Source: CALLCD01 sp039196965 (GTDB lineage: Bacteria > Pseudomonadota > Alphaproteobacteria > Caulobacterales > Hyphomonadaceae). From it: a DNA stretch of 64,000 nucleotides. The stretch's first letter is position 1, and each line of letters begins with the position of its first letter. Positions 16,997 to 25,330 of the stretch are shown one piece after another. Made by a program: the position numbers and the translations under genes. The notes below the pieces were generated by a model that did not search any database, was not told the DNA's origin, and saw nothing but the letters and a program-made list of their open reading frames with translations. The DNA is taken from assembly GCA_039196965.1 (NCBI GenBank), contig JBCCUK010000007.1, forward strand, positions 1 through 64,000. Reading direction: 5' to 3'.

Positions 16997-19900
16997 ATGA
17001 AGTGCATTAACTGCACCCGCGAAAACGAAGCCAATGCAAACTATTGCAGTGGCTGTGGGATGCGCGTTCTTCGTGGAGTAGAATTAGATCTGGAGAATCA
17101 GGGCGAGCGCCGTAATTTGACGGTTCTGTTCAGCGATCTGGTAGGGTCAACACAGATATCTTCGAACCTTGATCCTGAGCAATGGCATTGGATCGTTACA
17201 AAATATCAACAGGCGGCAGTCGAAGTGATCGCTGAATTTGGCGGTCATGTTGGAAAGTTCCTCGGTGATGGGATCATGGCTTATTTCGGCTATCCGAACG
17301 CGCAGGAGGATTCCGCGGAGCGGGCGGCCAATGCTGGACTAAAAATCGTTTCAGCCGTCGAAGCGCTTACCGATCTAGGCGAAAAGGCCATCAATTTGGA
17401 AGCGCGTGTGGGTATTCATGCAGGGCCTGTCGTTATGGCACCTCTCGCTGATATAGGTGCTGAAATATTCGGCGATGTTCCCAACATATCTGCCCGAGTT
17501 CAGTCGGTTGCTGCGCCGAATTCAGTGGTTATGACGAAACAGATACATCAGGCTGTTGCTGGTAAGTTTCGCGTTGAGAGTCTCGGTGCACGCCCGCTGG
17601 ACGGAATTGATGAACCCCTGGAACTCTTTCGAGTTCATGGCGCTTTGATGCTGAATGATGCGGACCGCGCGCACTTTGGTGGCGATCCTTCTCCGATGAT
17701 CGGCCGCGAGCCGGAGATGGCAGCAATTGAAAATAAGTGTCGAATGGCGCGCGAAGGCGCTCCACAATTTGTCTTGATCACGGGCGAGGCGGGTATTGGA
17801 AAGTCTCGCTTGCTTGAGGAAATACGCACCATTCAATCTCAGTTGTCTTGCCGTTGGATTGCGTGCGCTGGTCGTCAATTATACAGAGGAACAGCTTTTC
17901 ATGGTGCAGCGGAAATTCTGTTTCGCGGACTTGACCTGAAGCTTGAAGACCGGACAGCGGTCAATGCATCTGAACTCGAAGATATCTTGCAGTCAATTGA
18001 GATCGACAATGAATTTTTGGCCGATACGGTTTCTGGACTTGCGGCCATTATGGACATGGCTTTAGCCACCAAGCAGGCCGCGCCCGTGTTAGCCCCCGAG
18101 AAAATGCGTGACCAGATGTTTCGCGCCATGAAGTCCTGGGTACGGCAAATCTCGCAGCACGAGTTCGTTGTTCTCGTTTTTGAGGATCTCCATTGGATTG
18201 ATTACTCGACACTCGAATTGATCAATCAGCTTGTGGAGGAGGAAGCCGGGAAGCATCTGCTTATTTTAGCGACAACACGTTCGGAGTTTCGCGCAACCTG
18301 GCAAAGGAGGGAACACCATTTGCAAGTCGAGTTGGATCGACTGCAAACGGCACAGACCCACGAGTTGATTTCTGGTTTGATTGAGCACCATGACGTTAGC
18401 GCCGACTTGCTCAATAACCTTGTAGACAGGGCAGGTGGCGTTCCGCTGTTCGCTGAAGCACTTATCCATTTATTGTCGAACTCCGACAGTCTTCTGGAAC
18501 TGGATATAATTCCCGATACCTTACATGCATCCCTTAGCGCGCGTGTCGATAAAACGGGAGACGCCAAGTTGATTGCTCAACTGGCGTCAGTAATTGGCCG
18601 CGAATTCGATTATGAAGTCTTGCTGCTCATTTCTGATCTTTCTGATCCTGAGTTGCGATCTTTAATCAACCAGTTGGTCGATGCAGACTTTATCCGGCCG
18701 GGAGAGGAAGGCTCCGAAACAGCTTATATCTTTACCCATGCACTGTTACGCGATGCAGCATACTCAAGCCTCTTGAAACGGCAACAAAAAGTGCTTCATA
18801 GGCGTGTTGCGGAAACGCTGCGCGATGGATTTGAGGAATTCTCTGTGTCCCGCCCACAATTGCTTGCGCGTCACTGGACTGCGGCGGAGGAGTATGGCCA
18901 TGCATGGGTTGCCTGGAAGCAGACTGCAAGGCATGCCTTGACCAGTTTCGCATACCGTGAGGCAGCCGATGCTTATGAGCAAGCTATTGATAACATCGCC
19001 AAATGTCCGCCTGATTTAAGGCTCGATGATGAAGTGTCGCTCTGGCAGAGCTACGTAAATGCCCTGCAGATTTCTCGTGGATATTCCGCACCGCGAACCC
19101 AGGAAGCCATGCGGCAGGCGCGTAAACTTGTCGACCAGACAAACGATCCTGAAAGGCAATTTACCCATACGGCTGGAGAATGGATGGCGGCGTCCAGCGC
19201 TGCAGATTACCTTGTTGCTGAAAAACTGGCAAATCGCCTTTCGACCCTGGCTGAACAAACGAGAAGTCCCGATAAACTCGCCACTGCGAAGATGATCCTT
19301 ATGACCTCTCGCTACCGCATCGGTAATCTTAGAGGTGCGGATAAGACTTTTAGAAGTGGTATAAAATACTTCCGGAACGAAAGCTATATGCAGCGGCCAG
19401 GCGCGGTGGCGCAATTATATGGTAACGCTGCTATAAATGCTTGGATCATGGGAGAAGTGGAAGAAGCGCAGAAACGTATTCGACCTGTTGTCGATCTTGC
19501 TGAAACCAGTACTCATAAATATGAGCGTGCATTTTCTAGCCACATGGTGAGTATGTTTTTTTTCCTACTGGAGGATTTTTTCGAGGCCAAGCGCTTTGCT
19601 CAGCAATCGATAGATTTTGCCGAACGTGGTGGCTTTCCCCAATTTATATGGAACTCAACTATTATTCTTGGGTCTGCGCAGGCTAAGGGCGGGGATATCG
19701 ATAGTGGACTTGCTTGTTTGGAGAAAGGCATTGTTGGATACGAGTCCACAAAGTCGCGTGCCGGACTTACAACTTATCTAACGTGGTTTGCAGCGACACA
19801 GCGTCTAGCTGGATCGTTTGAGGCGGCTTTAATGACATTGAATCGAGCATTGAGTATCAATCCCGACGAGCGCTACTTTCGTCCGGAGAGTCTACGGCTT

Positions 19901-20059
19901 CGAGGGGCATTGCTGCTTCAGCTTGGGCATGTGGAGCGTGCGAAAAATGATCTTCTCGCCGCTATTGACTTAGCGCAGACAATGGGAGCTAAGCATTTTG
20001 AAGCTGCCATAGCGGCAGAATTCCGGCAGCTTTCTGAGGTGGGCAATCGTAATGCGTAA
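16997..20059 (+). CDS. Class III adenylate/guanylate cyclase with AAA and TPR regions
   Basis: 1020 residues. Order of parts: an N-terminal zinc ribbon (Cys3, Cys6, Cys17, Cys20); a class III cyclase domain (about 38-215) with FSDLVGST and GKFLGDGIMAYFG, holding the two metal Asp residues, and NISARVQS, holding transition-state Asn and Arg; an ATPase domain with Walker A GEAGIGKS (about 262) and Walker B LVFEDLHW (about 395); and a C-terminal TPR-like helical region (about 640-1010). It is probably a soluble, protein-regulated cyclase making cAMP for the CRP-like regulator upstream. The GAGG site is only one base from the ATG, but the Cys-rich start is conserved in the family, so I keep it. 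What it senses is not known. Confidence 0.9.
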   Translation: MKCINCTRENEANANYCSGCGMRVLRGVELDLENQGERRNLTVLFSDLVGSTQISSNLDPEQWHWIVTKYQQAAVEVIAEFGGHVGKFLGDGIMAYFGYPNAQEDSAERAANAGLKIVSAVEALTDLGEKAINLEARVGIHAGPVVMAPLADIGAEIFGDVPNISARVQSVAAPNSVVMTKQIHQAVAGKFRVESLGARPLDGIDEPLELFRVHGALMLNDADRAHFGGDPSPMIGREPEMAAIENKCRMAREGAPQFVLITGEAGIGKSRLLEEIRTIQSQLSCRWIACAGRQLYRGTAFHGAAEILFRGLDLKLEDRTAVNASELEDILQSIEIDNEFLADTVSGLAAIMDMALATKQAAPVLAPEKMRDQMFRAMKSWVRQISQHEFVVLVFEDLHWIDYSTLELINQLVEEEAGKHLLILATTRSEFRATWQRREHHLQVELDRLQTAQTHELISGLIEHHDVSADLLNNLVDRAGGVPLFAEALIHLLSNSDSLLELDIIPDTLHASLSARVDKTGDAKLIAQLASVIGREFDYEVLLLISDLSDPELRSLINQLVDADFIRPGEEGSETAYIFTHALLRDAAYSSLLKRQQKVLHRRVAETLRDGFEEFSVSRPQLLARHWTAAEEYGHAWVAWKQTARHALTSFAYREAADAYEQAIDNIAKCPPDLRLDDEVSLWQSYVNALQISRGYSAPRTQEAMRQARKLVDQTNDPERQFTHTAGEWMAASSAADYLVAEKLANRLSTLAEQTRSPDKLATAKMILMTSRYRIGNLRGADKTFRSGIKYFRNESYMQRPGAVAQLYGNAAINAWIMGEVEEAQKRIRPVVDLAETSTHKYERAFSSHMVSMFFFLLEDFFEAKRFAQQSIDFAERGGFPQFIWNSTIILGSAQAKGGDIDSGLACLEKGIVGYESTKSRAGLTTYLTWFAATQRLAGSFEAALMTLNRALSINPDERYFRPESLRLRGALLLQLGHVERAKNDLLAAIDLAQTMGAKHFEAAIAAEFRQLSEVGNRNA

Positions 20060-20063
20060 TAAG

Positions 20064-20606
20064 TCAGCTAATCCATTCTGCTTCCCCGCTGACCGCTTCA
20101 TTGATTGGCTCCCCGTTCGACGACAGAATTCTTCCTCCAGTTGCAATGACCCATATTCTCTTGTCGCTGATGGGGACGAAGCTAAAAGTGCCTTCAAGTA
20201 TCTGACGCCTTTCCAGATTATCCGGGTTTTGCTCCGTGAATGTCATTCTTGCGGAATAGTCATGCTCTCCATATGGGTTCTCATGCTTGGCGAAGCTGCC
20301 GTCAATTGACCACGAGCCTATGATCAGAGCTGAGTCGTGCCCGCTTAGCCTCGTAAGTGCGGTTCTTTGGTATCCGCCGATCGTTCCTCCAGTGCCAAGT
20401 TTCATAGTCCCCACACCTACAAGATAGTGGTCATAACCATTGTCAATGGAGTGCCCGGTAAACCGATAGGCGTAGTCTCCCTGCTGCAAATTGATCTCCC
20501 TATAGTCTCTTCTTGATTTTGGCCAATGGGGCTGAATATATACTAAGATATCCATCCTCTGCGCGTGATCCCGATCATAGTGCATCATTGCAATGTTGTT
20601 ATTCAT
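20064..20606 (-). CDS. Hypothetical protein
   Basis: 180 residues, not recognised. It has alternating polar and hydrophobic residues, many Gly, Tyr and Trp, and pairs such as GTMKLGTGGTIGGY, ALIIGSWSIDG, TFSFVPISDKRIWVIA, which suggest a small all-beta (barrel or lipocalin-like) fold. There is no signal peptide and no Cys. The start may be the ATG at 20606 or the later ATG at 20588. It is divergent from the 75-codon gene across a 65-bp region with a small inverted repeat, and 406 bp from the subtilase on the same strand. It converges with the cyclase gene, leaving only 4 bp between stops. Confidence 0.6.
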   Translation of the reverse strand: MNNNIAMMHYDRDHAQRMDILVYIQPHWPKSRRDYREINLQQGDYAYRFTGHSIDNGYDHYLVGVGTMKLGTGGTIGGYQRTALTRLSGHDSALIIGSWSIDGSFAKHENPYGEHDYSARMTFTEQNPDNLERRQILEGTFSFVPISDKRIWVIATGGRILSSNGEPINEAVSGEAEWIS

Positions 20607-20611
20607 ATTTG

Positions 20612-20627
20612 CCGACAGCGATGTCGG
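20612..20627. promoter_or_regulatory. Inverted repeat in divergent promoter region
   Basis: CCGACA at 20612-20617 and TGTCGG at 20622-20627 flank a GCGA loop between two divergent small genes (starts at 20606 and 20672). It could be a shared operator; the sequence alone does not say for what. Confidence 0.35.
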
Positions 20628-20671
20628 TGTAGGTTACCGAAATAATACTGACCAATTATAGGAGACTAACC

Positions 20672-20899
20672 ATGGCTGATGGAAACGTTGTGGCTAAAAG
20701 TGCCGCGTATCGATCCGCTGAGATAAAGTGCCACCAGGCTGATATAGAAGGGCTTACAACCGAGCAGCTTTATGCGCTTCACTTATGTAAGCATGAAATG
20801 GCAGCTGCAGTTCATCGTCTTTACTTTAAGGTGAAGCCGGAAGAAGCAGATCCCCTTTTGATGAAACACCTACAGAACTTACTTATAAAAAATGCATAA
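20672..20899 (+). CDS. Small helical hypothetical protein
   Basis: 75 residues, not recognised. The start is well supported by AGGAG 6-7 bases before the ATG at 20672. It is predicted mostly helical, with two Cys and several His (ECHQADIEGL-like stretch KCHQADIEG, then LHLCKHEMAAAVH), which might bind a metal or form a small protein-interaction domain. It lacks a signal peptide and membrane segments. It faces the leaderless subtilase across a hairpin terminator. An accessory or inhibitor of the protease is a guess from position only. Confidence 0.6.
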   Translation: MADGNVVAKSAAYRSAEIKCHQADIEGLTTEQLYALHLCKHEMAAAVHRLYFKVKPEEADPLLMKHLQNLLIKNA

Positions 20900-20935
20900 T
20901 GTCTGAATTATATATGATAATAATATAATTATCTA

Positions 20936-20977
20936 AACCGCGCATGAGGTCCATAGTAGATGTTCCTGTGCGCGGTT
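20936..20977. terminator. Hairpin between convergent genes
   Basis: AACCGCGCA at 20936-20944 and TGCGCGGTT at 20969-20977 are perfect 9-bp inverted copies with a 24-bp loop between the stops of the 75-codon gene and the subtilase. No clean T-run follows, so it may act as a shared, weak terminator. Confidence 0.5.
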
Positions 20978-21012
20978 GTAATTATGTTGTTCGACTAAGG
21001 TGGGTTTGTAGC

Positions 21013-22194
21013 CTAAGGGGCGGTGACGAGCCCTCTGCCCCGGGCTTCCACACGCACCTCCGTCTCAATTTCATCGAATCGGCAGGACGCTAATAAATGC
21101 TCGCGCACAATTGCTGCCTCCGTCGGCATCTGACTGTTTCGAATATACTCCCACCAGAGCGCAGCCACTCCGGCGACGTGTGGGCATGCTTGGCTGGTGC
21201 CATCCGCTATCGCAACACCGCCGTCGGCGCGGGCGGAAACAATTCCAACGCCTGGCGCAACAACATCTGGTAAGATATTAGAGAAACTTGGAACTGTATA
21301 CTTGGAACCTTCTGCGCTGCTCGGCTGCTTTATAGCTCCAACGGAGATAATACCCCTTGTTGCTGAAGGGAGCGTGGCAGCTATCTTCGTATCGGCGTTG
21401 CTTTCGTTTCCAGCTGCCGCGACAATAACCGTGCCCGTCTCCCAATGCTTCTTTGTCTCTACGCTCGCAACCAAAGCGTCGAATGTTCGGAGGTTTTGTG
21501 CGAATTCAACGAGTGCTTTTGATGTTGCCTGTTCGTGGGTCGCGGTTTCAACTTTTACTATTTTTTTAATTTGGTCTAGGAAATCGAATCCGAGCGACAT
21601 GCAAACTACATCGACATTTTGATCGATGGCCCACTTTAGTCCGTCGTAAAATCCTCCGGTTGAACCTTTCCCGGTCTTGTCGAGCACTTTGGCGATATAG
21701 GCCTTGTCGATGTTGGGCGCGACGCCGACTTGCAAGCCGCTGATGGACTTGCCGAATATAGTTGCGGCGATATGCGTGCCGTGCCCATGAGTATCACCAT
21801 TGCCGGTGTCAGTAAAATCTTTCTGTACGATGTTTTCTTTATTGATGTGATCGAACGCGATGTGGTCATCGCGAATACCGGTATCAAGTATCGCGACGGT
21901 TGACCCTTTTCCGGTATATTCGCTGTCGGGCGCGCCAATCGCTTTTAATCCCCAGGTGTCTTTTGTGTCCCTTACGTCTTTATCAAATTTTGTTGGTTCG
22001 ATAAGGGATAGGGTCATGGGCTGCGCCACAATGCAGCTACTGTCCCTGCGCATCTCCTCGGCTTCATCTGCATCCAAGTTCTTATGCTCTAGGTTGATCA
22101 GACTTTCATTATCCTCCGCTTCGCCGTCTCGCTGGGCACTTTCAGTGTTTTGTCTCTCTGGTGGCATGCGCAAGATTGTATAATTTTGTTTCAA
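21013..22194 (-). CDS. Subtilisin-like serine protease, leaderless
   Basis: 393 residues, peptidase family S8. The catalytic triad is Asp104 (VAILDTGI), His138 (HGHGTHIA) and Ser334 (DGTSQACPHVAG), and VIVAAAGNESN gives the oxyanion Asn. There is no signal peptide, no lipobox and no membrane segment. The first ~80 residues are acidic and may be a propeptide or interaction region, so it probably acts in the cytoplasm. The start is either the TTG at 22194 or the ATG at 22167; neither has a good ribosome site. A 45-residue insert (about 215-255) with many Lys, Thr and Gln separates the helix after CMSLGF from the Asn region. Its neighbours are two unrecognised small genes. Secreted nutrient protease is unlikely. 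Confidence 0.88.
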   Translation of the reverse strand: MKQNYTILRMPPERQNTESAQRDGEAEDNESLINLEHKNLDADEAEEMRRDSSCIVAQPMTLSLIEPTKFDKDVRDTKDTWGLKAIGAPDSEYTGKGSTVAILDTGIRDDHIAFDHINKENIVQKDFTDTGNGDTHGHGTHIAATIFGKSISGLQVGVAPNIDKAYIAKVLDKTGKGSTGGFYDGLKWAIDQNVDVVCMSLGFDFLDQIKKIVKVETATHEQATSKALVEFAQNLRTFDALVASVETKKHWETGTVIVAAAGNESNADTKIAATLPSATRGIISVGAIKQPSSAEGSKYTVPSFSNILPDVVAPGVGIVSARADGGVAIADGTSQACPHVAGVAALWWEYIRNSQMPTEAAIVREHLLASCRFDEIETEVRVEARGRGLVTAP

Positions 22195-22674
22195 GGCTAG
22201 ATCCCCAAATCGGAGCAGGTATGAGATACTCAGTATATATACTAATTGACGTCATTAAGGGGCGGTCAAGATATACTCCGAAGAGACCATAGCACTGAGC
22301 CCAAAAACCGGCGACTTTCAATGTAATCACCAGCGCCAGCTAAGTATTGTGACCGTCGTCACGCGTTGAGTTGACAGATATAGAAGTGAGCAAGGCTCGT
22401 CCTGAATCATATCGAGAAGGCCTATCTTTAAACCCGCGAGGCGCAACTTGTGCCCGTGTTGTGCTCAAGGCCGATAGTGCCTGGTGCGCCGTGCGCGATA
22501 TTTCGCTTACGCAGACATAGTTCGCCGCACCGCTTGTACAGTCCTTCCGAAGTTCCCAGATATGTCGGAGGGCATAGACGTCGCTGCCATGCAGGGCGTG
22601 TTTCTGCCTGTCAGTTCCATGCGGATGATTCCGGTGGAGAATTAAGTTTACCCGGCTTCTAAGGAGAGGGACAC
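22195..22674. other. Divergent intergenic region subtilase / clpB
   Basis: About 480 bp with no supported gene; a 142-codon minus-strand frame (22340-22768) runs into clpB and has no coding character. Near the subtilase start lie a 12-bp palindrome AGTATATATACT (22232-22243) and TGACGTCA (22248-22255), which look operator-like. A possible heat-shock promoter for clpB lies at 22533-22562. Confidence 0.4.
22533..22562 (+). promoter_or_regulatory. Possible sigma-32 promoter of clpB
   Basis: CTTGTAC at 22533 and CCCAGATAT about 15 bases later resemble the RpoH pattern CTTGAAA - spacer - CCCCATNT. It lies about 110 bp before the clpB ATG. Heat-shock control of clpB is known widely; this exact site is a guess. 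Confidence 0.3.
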
Positions 22675-25290
22675 ATGAATCTCGATGTTTATACAGACCG
22701 TGCGCGCGGCGTTCTGCAAAGTGCGCAATCGCTAGCACTTTCATCTGGTCATCAGCAACTGACACCAAGCCATTTGCTATCGAGCCTTCTTGACGACAGA
22801 GAAAATTTTGCGACGAATCTTATTCGCGCGGCCGGTGGGGCTCCGGAGCAGGTCGAACGCGCGGTTGCTGCTACGCTAGGGAAAATCCCGTCCGTCAGCG
22901 GCGGCGATGGACGGTTCTATGCCTCCAACGAGATGGCCAAGACGCTGGCTGACGCTGAAGCCGGGGCGAAGTCTGCCGGTGACAGCTATGTGACCGTTGA
23001 GCGGCTTCTGCTCGCCATCGCTGGCCTGAAGGGCGACCCTGCCGCGGCGGCGCTGGAAGGTGCTGGACTCACGATTGCGAGCCTCGAAAGCGCGATTGCT
23101 GATCTTCGCCAGGGTCGAACAGCAGACTCTCAGAGCGCTGAAGAGGGCTACGAAGCCTTAAAAAAGTATGCTCGTGATCTCACGGCGGATGCCCGCTCTG
23201 GCAAGCTTGATCCTGTAATTGGCCGAGACGAGGAGATAAGACGGGCCATACAGGTCCTCTCCCGCCGGACAAAGAACAATCCTGTTTTGATTGGTGAGCC
23301 CGGCGTCGGCAAGACAGCGATTGCCGAGGGTCTTGCTCTGCGGATTGTCGATGGTGATGTCCCTGAAAGCCTGAAGGGGAAAAAGCTGTTAGCGCTGGAT
23401 ATGGGCGCGCTCATCGCTGGAGCGAAATTCCGCGGTGAGTTCGAGGAACGATTGAAAGCGGTCCTTAAGGAGGTTGAAGAGGCGGCAGGCGGTGTTGTTC
23501 TTTTCATAGACGAAATGCACACGCTTGTGGGCGCGGGCAAAGCCGACGGTGCGATGGATGCGTCCAACCTTCTAAAGCCAGCTTTGGCTCGTGGAGACCT
23601 GCACTGCATCGGTGCGACTACTCTAGATGAGTATCGCAAATATGTAGAGGGTGATCCCGCGCTCGCCCGGCGCTTTCTGGCAGTTTATATTGATGAGCCG
23701 ACGGTTGAGGACACGATTTCCATTTTGCGCGGTTTGAAGGGCCGCTACGAAGCGCATCATGGTGTGCGTGTCTCAGACTCTGCTTTGATATCGGCCGCAA
23801 CATTATCCCATCGCTACATCACAGACCGTTTCCTTCCCGACAAGGCGATAGACCTGATGGATGAAGCGGCCTCGCGGCTGAGGATGCAGGTTGATTCCAA
23901 GCCCGAGGCGCTGGACGAAATAGACCGTCGTCTCATGCAGCGGCGCATCGAAGCAGAAGCTTTGAAGAAGGAAAAAGACACCTCATCGAAAGACCGATTG
24001 GCGACAATCGAAGTCGAAATTGGTGAGCTGCAGTCGCAATCTGATGAGTTGGCGTCTGTCTGGGCGGCGGAGAAAAACAAACTCAAGGGCGCGGCATCTG
24101 CAAAGGAAACTCTGGATCGTGCCTATGCCGATTTGGCGGATGCAGAGCGCCGCGGGGATCTCACTCGGGCGTCGGAGTTGAAGTATGGCGAGATCCCGAG
24201 GCTCGAGCAGGAGATTGCTTCCGTAGAGGGCGAAGACGATGGCCGTGGGGGGCTCGTGTCAGAGGTGGTGCAGCCGGACCATATCGCCGCCGTCGTATCA
24301 AAGTGGACCGGTGTGCCAACCGATAAGATGATGGAGGGCGAGCGCGAAAAGCTCCTGCTCATGGAAGACAGTCTACGCCAGCGTGTCGTTGGTCAGGAGG
24401 AGGCACTTACAGCAGTGTCCAATGCCGTACGCCGGGCGCGGGCGGGCTTGCAGGATCCCAACCGGCCAATAGGTTCCTTCTTATTCGTTGGCCCTACAGG
24501 TGTCGGTAAGACCGAGTTAACAAAGGCTCTCGCCGAGTTCCTGTTCGATGATGAGGCCGCAATCGTTCGTCTCGATATGTCCGAGTTTTCGGAAAAGCAT
24601 TCGGTTGCAAGGCTTATCGGCGCGCCTCCCGGTTATGTCGGATATGATGAAGGGGGTGTGCTAACAGAGGCCGTTCGTCGTCGACCCTATCAGGTGATTC
24701 TGTTCGATGAGGTCGAAAAGGCTCATCCGGATCTGTTCAATACACTCTTGCAGGTGCTGGATGATGGCCGGCTCACGGACGGGCAGGGCAGGACAGTAGA
24801 TTTCAAAAACACTCTCATCATCATGACGTCCAATCTTGGCGCGGATGCTCTCGCAAGCGGTGAAGATGATTTCATCACCGATGCGCAGAGGGCGGCTGTT
24901 GAGGCAGCGATCCGCGGCCACTTTCGGCCCGAGTTTATAAACCGGATTGATGAGACCGTCTTCTTCAAACGTCTGGGCAGGTCTGAAATAGATATTATTG
25001 TTGATATACAGATTGCTCGTCTCGGTGCGTTGCTGGAACAGCGGAAACTATCGATTGAATTAACGAACGCCGCCAGAGCATGGCTTGCAGCTCGGGGATA
25101 TGATCCTGTCTACGGAGCCAGGCCTTTGAAGCGCGTTATTCAAAAAGAACTTCAGGATCCCCTGGCGCGATTGATCCTCGATGGCAGTATCGGAGATCTG
25201 AAGATCATATCCGTCGACGTAGAGAATGACAGCCTTGCCATAAATGGCGTGCCTAATGAGCTTGCAAAAGGCAACGCGACGGTGAACTAA
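22675..25290 (+). CDS. clpB: Disaggregase chaperone ClpB
   Basis: 871 residues, normal length. A hexameric AAA+ ATPase that works with DnaK/DnaJ to pull polypeptides out of aggregates. It has the N-terminal Clp repeat domain (about 1-145, SALSSGHQQLTPSHLL-like start), the first AAA domain with Walker A GEPGVGKT (about 205) and Walker B VLFIDEMH, a middle coiled coil (about 405-525) typical of ClpB rather than ClpA/ClpC, and the second AAA domain with GPTGVGKTEL (about 607) and VILFDEVEKAH. There is no P-loop IGL/F element for ClpP binding visible. AAGGAGAGG lies 7 bases before the ATG. The partner dnaJ is at 58.4 kb in this window. Confidence 0.97.
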   Translation: MNLDVYTDRARGVLQSAQSLALSSGHQQLTPSHLLSSLLDDRENFATNLIRAAGGAPEQVERAVAATLGKIPSVSGGDGRFYASNEMAKTLADAEAGAKSAGDSYVTVERLLLAIAGLKGDPAAAALEGAGLTIASLESAIADLRQGRTADSQSAEEGYEALKKYARDLTADARSGKLDPVIGRDEEIRRAIQVLSRRTKNNPVLIGEPGVGKTAIAEGLALRIVDGDVPESLKGKKLLALDMGALIAGAKFRGEFEERLKAVLKEVEEAAGGVVLFIDEMHTLVGAGKADGAMDASNLLKPALARGDLHCIGATTLDEYRKYVEGDPALARRFLAVYIDEPTVEDTISILRGLKGRYEAHHGVRVSDSALISAATLSHRYITDRFLPDKAIDLMDEAASRLRMQVDSKPEALDEIDRRLMQRRIEAEALKKEKDTSSKDRLATIEVEIGELQSQSDELASVWAAEKNKLKGAASAKETLDRAYADLADAERRGDLTRASELKYGEIPRLEQEIASVEGEDDGRGGLVSEVVQPDHIAAVVSKWTGVPTDKMMEGEREKLLLMEDSLRQRVVGQEEALTAVSNAVRRARAGLQDPNRPIGSFLFVGPTGVGKTELTKALAEFLFDDEAAIVRLDMSEFSEKHSVARLIGAPPGYVGYDEGGVLTEAVRRRPYQVILFDEVEKAHPDLFNTLLQVLDDGRLTDGQGRTVDFKNTLIIMTSNLGADALASGEDDFITDAQRAAVEAAIRGHFRPEFINRIDETVFFKRLGRSEIDIIVDIQIARLGALLEQRKLSIELTNAARAWLAARGYDPVYGARPLKRVIQKELQDPLARLILDGSIGDLKIISVDVENDSLAINGVPNELAKGNATVN

Positions 25291-25295
25291 GTAAA

Positions 25296-25323
25296 TCGCC
25301 ACGAAGCATCGGCGTAGTGGCGA
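25296..25323 (+). terminator. Terminator-like hairpin after clpB
   Basis: TCGCCAC at 25296-25302 and GTGGCGA at 25317-25323 form a perfect 7-bp stem just after the clpB stop, followed by a pyrimidine-rich stretch (CTCTTCTCTAATTTT). Confidence 0.5.
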
Positions 25324-25330
25324 CTCTTCT

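Noticed and set aside
22340..22768. 142-codon minus-strand frame over the clpB start
   Set aside because: It overlaps the first 94 bases of clpB, is Arg/His/Ser-rich without a recognisable pattern, and lacks a ribosome site.
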